A stretch of 14,681 nucleotides of DNA, from the NCBI GenBank assembly GCA_041663325.1, contig JBAZRN010000028.1:1-14681 (forward strand). The letters are read 5' to 3'. Of the stretch, positions 7,032 through 14,681 are shown one piece after another. The stretch comes from CAJBLF01 sp041663325 (lineage in GTDB: Bacteria; Patescibacteriota; Gracilibacteria; Absconditabacterales; Absconditicoccaceae). The notes below the pieces were generated by a model. The model was not told the origin of the DNA. It worked only from the letters and a program-made list of their open reading frames with translations, and made no database searches. The position numbers and the translations under genes were made by a program. Each line of letters starts with the position of its first letter. The first letter of the stretch is position 1.

Positions 7032-9251
7032 ATGGATATAAAGGAATTAGAAAGTTTTCTCAATTATCAGCCATTTTTTGACCAAGATCCTCAAGTGATT
7101 TTGGAAAATATTCTCCAAAAAGCAAAAGAATATTTACCAGCAGAACAAGTTGCGCTTATTCCTAAAGCATATCTCTACGCCGCAGAAAAACATAAATGAC
7201 AAGTCAGACTTTCTTGAGAGCTCTATATCGTTCATCCGCTCAGAGCTACAGAATTTCTTATGGAGATTAAGCCTGATTTAGAAACTATCCAAACGTGTAT
7301 TCTCCATGATGTAATGGAAGATTGTAATGTTTCTGAAAAAGATATAGAAGACGAATTTGGCGCAGAAGTTGCAGGGCTTTGTGAATGAATGGTAAAGGTT
7401 TCAAAAGTTAAATATAAATGAGAAGATAGGCATTTGGAGACACTTAAAAAAACGTTTCTTGCGATGGCACGTGATTTGAGGGTAATCTTTGTCAAACTCG
7501 CGGATCGTATTCATAATATTCAGACCTTATATTATCATCCTAATCCTGCTAAGAGACAAAAAATTGCTCAAGAAACCATGAAAATATTTGTACCGATTGC
7601 CAAAAGACTTGGATTGTATCATTATCAATTATATTTAGAAAATGGCTCATTTAAGGTATTAGAAGCGGAAGCGTTTGAAGATATATTTACCTATTTGAAA
7701 AAATATTTTGGTGAATGAGAAAAATATACTGAGAGAGGAATCAAAATGCTGACCACTATGATGCACAAGGAAGGAATAGAAAACTTTGAGGTTATAGGCA
7801 GGATTAAAAGCCCATATAGAGTGTTTGAAAAACTTCATAATAGATATAAAACGACAGAAATTAGCACGGTCATGGATTTGCTTGCATATAGAGTGATTAC
7901 TCAGACAGTGAGCGACTGTTATATGGTGCTTGGAATTATTCATAAATATTATACACCGCTTATCAAAAAGATTAAAGATTATATCGCTGTGCCAAAATTT
8001 AATGGCTATCAAAGTATCCATACAACGGTTCTTGGGATGTTTCGTTTTCCTACGGAAATTCAGATTAGAACCAATGATATGGATGGTATTGCAGAGTTTT
8101 GAGTGGCAGCGCATTTTGCATATACAGAGCATAATGCTCCTGTCAAAGTTTCTCAGCAACAAGGAGATTGGATCAAAAAATTGCAAGATATCGTCAACAA
8201 TTATACGTCACTTGATGACAAAGAACAGTTTAAAAAAGATCTTAGCATAGAAATTTTTGAGAAACGTATTTTTTTGTATACTCCCCAAGGAGATGTAATC
8301 GAATTGCCTATTTGAAGTACCGTTTTGGATTTTGCATTTTCTATCCATAGCAATATCTGATTGAGTTTCAAAAGCGCTATTGTTAACTGAGATATCAAAC
8401 CTATCAGTTACCTTCCTCAAACGTGAGATGTGATCAAGATCAATACCTTTAAAAATAAATTTTCTGCCAACAAACATCGATTGGAATTTCTCCATACGTC
8501 TGGCGCCAAAAACAATATGATGAAATTTCTCAAAGGACAACAAAAAGAACAATTGGTTGCCCAGGCGCTTCATGAACTCAATAAACATCTCAAAATATTT
8601 TGATTGCCGCTTTTTTCTTCATCAGGTGATCAGATTACCAAAAAATATTCTAAAGAAGAAATAGAGAGAAAATTACTCGCTATCCTAGACAAAAAAGAAA
8701 CCTATTCACAACTTATAAAATCGGTATATCCAAAAGAAGTTGCTGCTCAAAAACAGCAAATATATACATGACTCAAGTCTGCTCAAAAAGATTTGAAAAC
8801 ACTTAAAAATGCTTTAGCCGTAGTGGTTGATGGCGATATTTTGATTAATTATTATTTTTGTCATGAATGCAAACCTAAACCAGGAGAAAAAATAATTGCC
8901 AAGACAGGAAGAGATGGAATCAGAATCCATACTGTAGGCTGTACTGGTATGAAAACTATTACGTTTGATAAGTTGCTTGAAGCGCATTGGGTGTGAGCAC
9001 AAGATAATACTTACAATGTTTTTATTGAAATGAATATTTCCAATAGGCAAGGAAATATTATTGATATGATGAAAATATTTGATGATCTTCATATCCCTGT
9101 GCTTCAAATATCTATGAAAAATGTTCAAGAGAATATGAGCTTGGTAAGTTTTGAAACTGAATTCACCAATCCAGGCAAAATAGCATTTTTGCTTAATAGC
9201 TTGAAAAAATATGATGATTCTCTAAAAGTAGTGAAGAAGAAAATAACTTAA
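7032..9251 (+). CDS. rel: Bifunctional (p)ppGpp synthetase/hydrolase, Rel/SpoT type
   Basis: A 739-aa long RSH protein from ATG 7032 to TAA 9249-9251, normal in length. It makes and degrades the alarmone (p)ppGpp in response to starvation and acts at the ribosome. The HD hydrolase domain has YIVHPL with H68, HDVMED at 92-97 and DRIHN at 158-162, all intact. The synthetase domain has RIKSPY at 257, DLLAYRV with Asp282, KIKDYIA (the RxKD-type charge pattern of bifunctional enzymes), FNGYQSIHTTV and EIQIRT with Glu342. Next come a TGS domain (about 413-472), a helical region, a Cys-containing insert from FCHEC near 610 to VGC, and a C-terminal ACT domain (about 661-735). About 13 TGA codons encode Gly. 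A CGA at residue 483 falls where the post-TGS motif normally has Trp (WLxFxxT). Under the standard code it splits into at least five fragments, so it is easily misread as a pseudogene. Confidence 0.95.
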
Positions 9252-9283
9252 CTTCAAAAATAATGTTGGGTTTTAAATTATTG

Positions 9284-9343
9284 TTTCTAAATTTGAAATT
9301 CTTTTTGTTTCTTAATTCTAAATTTTAAATTCTAAATTTGTTC
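9284..9343. repeat. AT-rich heptad repeat between rel and the zinc-ribbon gene
   Basis: 9314-9341 holds four clean 7-nt units (aattcta, aatttta, aattcta, aatttgt). A more degenerate arm of related units (such as tttctaa, atttgaa) precedes it at 9284-9311. It ends in aaatttgttc (9334-9343), 2 nt before the next ATG, as also seen before rel. Confidence 0.6.
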
Positions 9344-9345
9344 AC

Positions 9346-9810
9346 ATGGGTACATGAGTTGGTGTCGTGCTTGATAAATCTTCCTGGACGTTGGCTTCTT
9401 TATTTGGAACTAGCGGCATTTCGCTTTGGATAAATATCGTAGCTATTTTTTTTGTTTTTTTGCGAGTGATAGCTATTATTTGGGTGACCAAAGATATTAT
9501 TAATAGAACTAATAGTTTCAGCTTACAAATCATTAGTATTTTGTTTGTTACTTTTTTGACACCGCTTGTGTGATTGCCAATCTATTTTCTCATCAGACCT
9601 CTCTCATATAAAAGAGATAGAATACCTCGAAGAGAAGCTTGTGCCTCTAATTTGATTCCTTGCTATAATTGCAATACCTTAAATTCCAAAGAATATGTCT
9701 GTTGCATCGCTTGTGGTGAAAGACTCAAAGTGAAATGCAAAGAATGCGGAAATAGCTATGCTCATTCATTCGCATACTGCAATATCTGTGGCGCACCGAA
9801 TATAGACTAA
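9346..9810 (+). CDS. Two-TM protein with C-terminal double zinc ribbon
   Basis: A 154-aa protein from ATG 9346 to TAA 9808-9810. Two TGA codons are read as Gly (residues 4 and 76). Membrane segments are at about 25-47 and 58-83. The cytoplasmic tail carries two complete zinc ribbons: Cys106/109 with Cys120/123, and Cys131/134 with Cys145/148. The order of TM, W.xxD motif, TM, IRP and double zinc ribbon resembles a widespread CPR zinc-ribbon membrane family of unknown function, in which the first TM carries a Trp. Here that position is CGA at residue 40, consistent with CGA=Trp. A second CGA lies at residue 95. It sits between rel and a pilus-type protein; no enzymatic role can be inferred. 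Confidence 0.8.
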
Positions 9811-9821
9811 AAAACTTTTAG

Positions 9822-9889
9822 GGATGAGGAACTAGGGAACAGGAACGAGGTATTTATTCCAAGTCCCACGTTTCAAGTCCCATGTTCCT
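9822..9889. repeat. GC-richer heptad repeat with two arms
   Basis: Left arm 9822-9849: four 7-nt units such as ggatgag, gaactag and ggaacag. Right arm 9859-9889: units alternating ccaagtc and ccacgtt types, giving a 14-nt direct near-repeat (caagtccca at 9860-9868 and 9874-9882). aggaac 9827-9832 pairs with gttcct 9884-9889. It ends 8 nt before ATG 9898. Confidence 0.65.
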
Positions 9890-9897
9890 ATCAAAAA

Positions 9898-11004
9898 ATG
9901 TTTCTTGTATTTACTCTAGTATTTCTTGTTGTGGCTGTGGGAATATTGGCTAGTGTCTATTCTGTCTTTTTTCCGTTTATGCAAAATTTATGAACGGTCA
10001 ATCACTATCATATGGCGTATTATGGTGCGATATCTGCGGTAGAAAGAGCAGAACTTGGATTGAGATACAGATCGCCATGATTTGTCTGATCAGGATGATT
10101 TCTTTGAACTGCGTGATACGGTCCTATGAGTGATTATACGCCAGAACTACTTTCTGGCGCTCAGCAATGATTTTGGTGGACGGTAAATTCGAGAACCAAT
10201 TCTATTCCTAATGTGGGTATGGGTAATACGGATCCTACACTTTCTAATCCTGATAGTAAAGATTACAATCAACTCTGATATACTTACTTAGAAACATTTT
10301 TATTGTCCTATGATGATACTACTGACCCACAATGATATTATACATGAGGAATGGCTTCTGTATTTTTTTCTGGTGGTAGTCTTACGTGAGTATTTAGATT
10401 ACCGTCAAAAATTCATGCTTTGTTTGGCGATGAACCTGGTAAACTTTGTGATAGTTATGCAGGTGACTGTGATCCTGATAGTGATGGTGTGTATGATGAT
10501 ATTGCCTTATCGTGGTCACTAGAATGACTCTATCAGTGAAATGGATTTAAAATATTCCCAACGATAACGGTTTTTTATTATAGTGGTATGCAGGTCGATG
10601 AATTTATGGACAATACAATCAGAGAATCGATTATCAATGATACAGGGGTGATAGATTTTGCCAACACATTTACTCCCGTTGTTCATGGCAGCAATATAAG
10701 AAAACATAATGTTGTCTCTTCGAATGCTTCTGTTATAGAAACAAAAAATTTTTCTGATATACTTTCTGATTCAACTAATTTTTCTGAACTTCGTTTATCG
10801 TTCGGCGCTGTTAATCTTTTCCGTACTTTTATGGGTGCAATCTATCCTTATCTCGAATATCAATTTACTTTTCCGCAACCCATCGCTGATAGATTTTATA
10901 CTATTCAATGACATGGTCGTGCAGGTGAATATGATGTGCAAATTGTATTAAAAAAACCGACAGTCCAATGAACGGTCGGCAGTGATTTTACGGTGATATT
11001 TTAA
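9898..11004 (+). CDS. Pilus-associated surface protein, PilX-like N-terminus
   Basis: A 368-aa protein from ATG 9898 to TAA 11002-11004, with many TGA codons read as Gly. A single N-terminal membrane helix (2-22) lacks a prepilin cleavage motif. It is followed by a helical YYGAISAVERAELGLRYR block at 41-58, similar in layout to the anchor-plus-amphipathic helix of PilX-type minor pilus proteins. The large exported part is rich in Gly, Tyr, Ser and Asp. It contains CDPDSDGVYDD at 191-201, an EF-hand or thrombospondin-type-3-like Ca-binding pattern, with Cys184 and Cys191 close enough for a disulfide. It probably forms part of a surface appendage together with the prepilin at 6245, but no homologue is recognised. 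Its stop lies 6 nt from the stop of the convergent 908-aa gene. Confidence 0.7.
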
Positions 11005-11010
11005 TGTTTA

Positions 11011-13737
11011 TTATACTAATTGTAGTCTTCATCTCATTGCTCTAATTAATCTTCCTGAAAGGAGTGGATTTTGCATAAATTCTCTTCTTTCCTGTTCGTT
11101 ACATCTGATTCTTTGCGGAGGCAAATCGTTGAAATTGATGCGACCATAGGTTCTTCCATTTCTCAAGGGATTGAGATTCTGGTCTTCTATTTCTATATAA
11201 GAAAGATCTCCGTGGCTGTCCATTATAAATATTCTTCCTGTTTTATTGTCGTTGAGGTCTGATATTCAGAAATTTTCTGGTCCGACAAAATTGTTTGTTC
11301 TTAGTTTTTCTATCATAGCTTCGTTTATCTTTTCAAAAATTGCTAGTTCTACACCATCAAATACCCTCAATCTATCTATTTTTTTTCTGAGAAGCATTCC
11401 AAGACTTCTTCCTTTATATTCAAACGGTTTGTCTTTAAATGTTCCAGAAAGTGTGAATTTCCCTTTTTCGAACTTGATATTTACTGTTTTGGATCCTGAA
11501 GTTGCTGTGGCGTCAAAATTAAAATCCCAATTGGTTTTGCCATACACCATTCTTCCTCGGAGTCTTTTGATTGGTCATCCTCTCAGATAATGTCTTGTAT
11601 TGTATTTCATCAATGGCGCTGCTTTGATGCGTGATGTCGCTTGCCTAAACTCGTTTCCCATACCGTTCATGATATCATTGATCTGTCCTGAAAGTGCTAC
11701 CATACCTCTTTCTAACTCATTGATATTGTGGAGTCACTTGTAGCGTTGTTCATCAAAAATGACATGATTTATTCTTTGGCGATATTGTGTCGGAGGATTG
11801 TTATGGCTATTGGCGCATGATCAGCGCACTATTAGATTCTCTCAGCGAATATGGGTACTTAGTCTATCTATATCGTAATCTTGTCCATCTATAGCTCTTA
11901 TCCTTCCTGTATATTGCCTATGCAAGGTGACAGGAGACATAGAAACTATTGCTTTTACTGCGTTCATAGCTATACGACATCTTAGCTTCCTATTAATAGG
12001 TTCACCAGTTTTTGTCGCTTCTAGTCTCAAAATCATATGCGTCATTTCATTCACATCTCTGGTATCCAAAATAATTGGCTCGTTCTCTCCCTTTATGTTA
12101 ATACTAGTGACTATCTTATTTACTCCATGGACTGCTACTTTGAGATCAAAACCAAGTTCTCCTTCGTTTGTTTCTAATTTATCTTCAAATGATTTAGACT
12201 CTCTTCCATCAAAAAATTTGGTCCAATTATTTCTGTTTGAACGTCTTCTGATAACTCTCTGCCATAGTGTATTAGGATGTCATTGTGGTCTGGTGTTTGG
12301 TACGTTTTGATCAAGCGTTCTGTGATCGTTATTATCTAATTTATTGTTGATTATATCAGATTGAAAATCTATAACCATTCTCAAAATATTATTGCGTTGT
12401 GCTGTAGTATTTATAGTGGTTCTTATCTGTCATCTCACAAAATTTCTTATATTTTCTTCTAGATTGTTGCGTAAATAGTCAGTAAATGCATTTCTATTGA
12501 CTAGATATTGTACAGGAATATTCCTATTGAGTCTTGTCATCTCGTTCAAAAATCCTCCTTGGAGTTGTGCTACGTTGAATATCGGTATGAGATTTGGTAT
12601 TGCGCGTATTCTTTGAATCAGCATATTCCTTTGTTGTTGATTGTTATAGATGTTATCTATTTCTGTTTGATTACCATTTGTACGAAGGATCTCCCAGATT
12701 ATTTCATTTTCTATTGTTGTTCTCTGTGGTTCACTATATTCTGCTGCTAATCTAATGTTTACTGTTCATCATTGATTGAGATCATTATATGCTTGTTGAC
12801 GCTCGAATAATCCAAGTTGCGGCGCATTGATAGTGATATTTAATGTTTCGTAATTATCGAGATTGATTCCTGTAGTTTGTTCTTGAATTCTCCCTCTGAT
12901 AGCAGTCTGGATGTTTAACGGAAAATTTAATCCAGTAATAGGATCTATCTGAATATTTTGAATGGTAAGATTATTCCCTGTGATGGCAATACCACGAATT
13001 GTGACTGTTTGTCCTCCTGCTAATGTTACTTGTATTCCATTGTTTTGGCGGACAAGCGGTTCTCATGTGTTTGGATCACATATTTCATAATTAGCATTAT
13101 TTGCAAAATGTGTGTGTAAATTTATTGGTGTACCCATAGATCCATCATATCACAATACTTGTGTCGGTACGGGAGTATTATTGAATGTATTTGCAATCCT
13201 TCTGATGTTAGTTATTTCTGTTTTTCTTAATCTTAAGAGTGTTCAATACATCGTGTTGATGCTCTGGTATTCTTTACGTTGTGTTTCAAGTGGTGCTCTT
13301 TGTCATTCTAATGTTGTTATTTGTGTATTAATATCTGCTATTTTTCTTTGGATATCTTGGCTTATGCTATTTATTGTGTTCCCTAATTGATTTGCGGGTA
13401 CTGCTAATCCAGTCGCTTCTGCCGTAGCGTTTCTTGCTCTTTGGAGGGTTAATTGTCCCATCAATCATGTTGGTGGAGTGACGTTCGTGCTACCTATTTG
13501 ATTGTTTATCGTATTGATTTGAGTGGTTAAATTTGTGATTTGCTGGGTATAATTTATATTCGTATTTAAATTTCCTATTTGCGCTAAGAAATTATTATCT
13601 ACGATTATTCTATTGTTGGTTTGATTATTTAACAATCAAAAAAGCTGATCGTTGACTAGGTTCCCTACATCTTGACGATTTCTTATACGTTCGTTGATGG
13701 TATTGAGCTCTTGTGTGAGCGGATTTCTGATTGCCAT
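11011..13737 (-). CDS. Unidentified 908-aa Asn/Gln/Ile/Arg-rich protein
   Basis: One continuous frame from ATG 13735-13737 to TAA 11011-11013, with about 16 TGA codons read as Gly. There is no signal peptide or TM, so it is probably cytoplasmic. Residues 1-190 are long polar helices rich in Asn, Gln, Ile and Thr, probably coiled coil. About 215-335 is beta-rich with repeating V/I-T-I patterns, possibly Ig-like. About 340-480 is helical with many Arg. The middle has FDGRESKSFEDKL and a possible beta domain. About 730-860 looks like a second alpha/beta domain with GKTNWDFNF. The C-terminus has DLNDNKTGRIFIMDSHGD, which could bind a cation. No known family. Composition (high Asn/Ile) fits the AT-rich genome, not obvious transfer. 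It is the last gene of a three-gene minus-strand unit, 24 nt after the DUF5663-like gene. Confidence 0.85.
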
Positions 13738-13761
13738 TTGTTATTTATTTTAAATAAAATC

Positions 13762-14049
13762 TTATTCTGCTTCTACGATTTCATCGCTGACCATATCAAC
13801 AACGATATCAGAGAGAAGCTCTTTGTAATCAGGTATTTTTGATTGAAGATATTCGTCGATAGCTATGGTATCTTTTTCGTTATCTTCCAAAAATTTGGTA
13901 TCCTCGTCGGTCATAATGTATTCCATTGATTCTAAAACTTCATCCATAATGGTGTCATAGACGTCATCCTTTTGGATATCAGGATTAATTTCTTTGAGTT
14001 GAGCATAGACGTAATCTGTTGCATGTTGCATGTTGGCAATTTTTTCCAT
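13762..14049 (-). CDS. DUF5663-like small acidic protein (second copy)
   Basis: A 95-aa, very acidic protein from ATG 14047-14049 to TAA 13762-13764. It has no glycine at all and so no TGA. It is helical, with an INPDI turn at about 21-25 and a C-terminal DEYLQSKIPDYKELLSDIV block at about 65-83. That block matches the DYLKSNIPDFQDFLKTIY segment of the 119-aa protein at 1458-1817, so the two are distant paralogues. The function of this family is unknown. Its position between the 149-aa and 908-aa genes on the same strand suggests it works with them. An acidic helical protein next to Arg-rich partners could be an adaptor, but that is a guess. Confidence 0.7.
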   Translation of the reverse strand: MEKIANMQHATDYVYAQLKEINPDIQKDDVYDTIMDEVLESMEYIMTDEDTKFLEDNEKDTIAIDEYLQSKIPDYKELLSDIVVDMVSDEIVEAE

Positions 14050-14058
14050 GGGAATAGT

Positions 14059-14090
14059 GTTAAAAGGTTAAAACGTTGAAATGTTGAAAT
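14059..14090. repeat. Four-unit octad tandem repeat
   Basis: Two gttaaaaN units followed by two gttgaaat units, each 8 nt long. It fills the gap between the 149-aa and 95-aa genes. Confidence 0.65.
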
Positions 14091-14093
14091 GAA

Positions 14094-14543
14094 TTATGCT
14101 GCTTGTTGTAATATCTTATTGTCTTCTGTAACGTTTTTTTCTGCTTGAAGGAAAGGATCTGTCCGTGCACTGGCTCTTTGTCTTGCATATGTATATCCGT
14201 AATAATTTATTCTTTTTTTGATTGCATCTATAACTTTTTGCTCTTCATCAGTTTTTTCTCCTTTTTCCAATACAGCGAAAAGATTGCTTTTCCCTCTGCT
14301 GAATAGATCATGAAATTGTTGTGGATTCATTTGAAGTCCCATATTTGATCCTATTTTATCTACTCCTGTAAAGATCTTCGTCCCTGTATAACGGAGAAAT
14401 CTTGCTTTTTCAAATCCCATGATAAACCTTACTCCATCTATGGGTTTATCTCCTATATTGTTAAATTTTTTAATAAGCTTATTTACTGTTATTCTTCTTC
14501 TGAGGGTAGAAAATTGTAATCTTTCTGTAAATGTACGAGTCAC
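14094..14543 (-). CDS. Unidentified 149-aa basic protein
   Basis: The frame runs from a GTG start (14541-14543) to TAA 14094-14096, with no in-frame TGA. The GTG is preferred because no in-frame ATG exists just upstream, although with TGA as Gly the frame stays open further. An ATG pair at 14548-14553 is in another frame. The N-terminus is basic (LRRRITVNKLIKKF), the middle is mixed alpha/beta with FIMGFEKARFLRYTG, and the C-terminus is helical. One CGG is present near residue 128. No known family. It opens the minus-strand unit with the DUF5663-like and 908-aa genes. A TATTAT at 14566-14561 could be its -10 box, giving a short leader. Confidence 0.7.
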   Translation of the reverse strand: MTRTFTERLQFSTLRRRITVNKLIKKFNNIGDKPIDGVRFIMGFEKARFLRYTGTKIFTGVDKIGSNMGLQMNPQQFHDLFSRGKSNLFAVLEKGEKTDEEQKVIDAIKKRINYYGYTYARQRASARTDPFLQAEKNVTEDNKILQQAA

Positions 14544-14594
14544 AATTCATCATTTTAGGCATAATAGAAGAAAATGTGTGGCTAAAATAGATTG

Positions 14595-14632
14595 AAACAG
14601 TAGAAGAGAATTGCTTTATCTACTGTTTTTTT
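14595..14632 (+). terminator. Terminator-like hairpin directly before a start codon
   Basis: A perfect 10-bp stem (aaacagtaga 14595-14604 with tctactgttt 14619-14628), a 14-nt loop and a T run through 14632. On the plus strand it looks like an intrinsic terminator, but no plus-strand gene ends upstream. It lies 4 nt before ATG 14637, so it could attenuate that gene. On the minus strand the U run is absent. Confidence 0.6.
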
Positions 14633-14636
14633 ATAT

Positions 14637-14681
14637 ATGGCAAATAAAATCTGTAATAAATGTTGAGAAGATAAAATAAAA
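14637..14681 (+). CDS. Start of a zinc-finger-type protein (partial)
   Basis: ATG 14637 opens a frame to the window end, giving 15 residues with a CNKCGEDK motif; the Gly is encoded by TGA. An N-terminal CxxCG followed by acidic and lysine residues is common in small zinc-binding proteins, including HNH-type nucleases, but too little is present to choose. Confidence 0.5.

Noticed and set aside
7659..8186. Minus-strand ORF of 175 codons
   Set aside because: Antisense to the conserved synthetase domain of Rel; His/Cys/Ile-rich shadow.
7032..9251. Several short ORFs that look like a broken rel pseudogene
   Set aside because: All breaks are TGA in one frame, each at a position where glycine fits. 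Read as Gly, the protein is full length with all catalytic motifs.
10957..10979. Inverted repeat ccgac/gtcgg near the end of the PilX-like gene as a terminator
   Set aside because: Only 5 bp of stem, inside the coding region and not followed by a T run.
11246..12310. Plus-strand ORFs of 114 and 127 codons
   Set aside because: They are antisense to the 908-aa gene, have unlikely compositions and no starts or domains; shadows.

Overview
The window comes from an AT-rich patescibacterial (CPR) genome with an altered genetic code. Read with the standard code, almost every gene breaks at in-frame TGA. Read with TGA as glycine, intact full-length proteins appear: enolase, Rel, a YigZ-family protein and pilin-like proteins. 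The fifteen complete or C-terminally complete genes end in TAA or TAG and none in TGA. CGA and CGG never fall at a conserved Arg I could place. Several sit where the family normally has Trp: the helical segment after the Rel TGS domain, the prepilin, enolase, and the zinc-ribbon membrane protein. UGA=Gly with CGA/CGG=Trp is the code described for Absconditabacteria (SR1), and that is the most likely source. A Gracilibacteria relative with only UGA=Gly is the alternative. I saw no Shine-Dalgarno motif upstream of any start except possibly one.

Layout: 1-230 is the end of an unidentified gene. 283-900 (-) is a small T4SS-type pilin with a signal peptide. 1129-1401 (+) is a DUF721/DciA-like protein. 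1458-1817 (-) is a DUF5663-like protein downstream of enolase (1857-3131, -). Enolase shares a divergent promoter region with a coiled-coil AAA ATPase (3301-4899, +). 4905-6133 (-) is a two-gene unit: a multi-pass membrane protein, then a YigZ/IMPACT protein.

6245-11004 (+) is a co-directional series: a type IV prepilin-like protein, a full-length bifunctional-type Rel (ppGpp synthetase/hydrolase), a two-TM double zinc-ribbon protein and a pilus-associated surface protein. 11011-14543 (-) is a three-gene unit of unknown function: a 149-aa protein, a second DUF5663-like protein and an unrecognised 908-aa Asn/Gln/Ile/Arg-rich protein. A new + gene with an N-terminal CxxC starts at 14637, directly behind a terminator-like hairpin.

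The most unusual non-coding feature is that nearly every intergenic gap holds its own degenerate tandem repeat with a 7- or 8-nt period. Several have two arms that are reverse complements of each other, and some run into the 3' ends of the flanking genes. The sequence of the unit differs between gaps, but the period does not.
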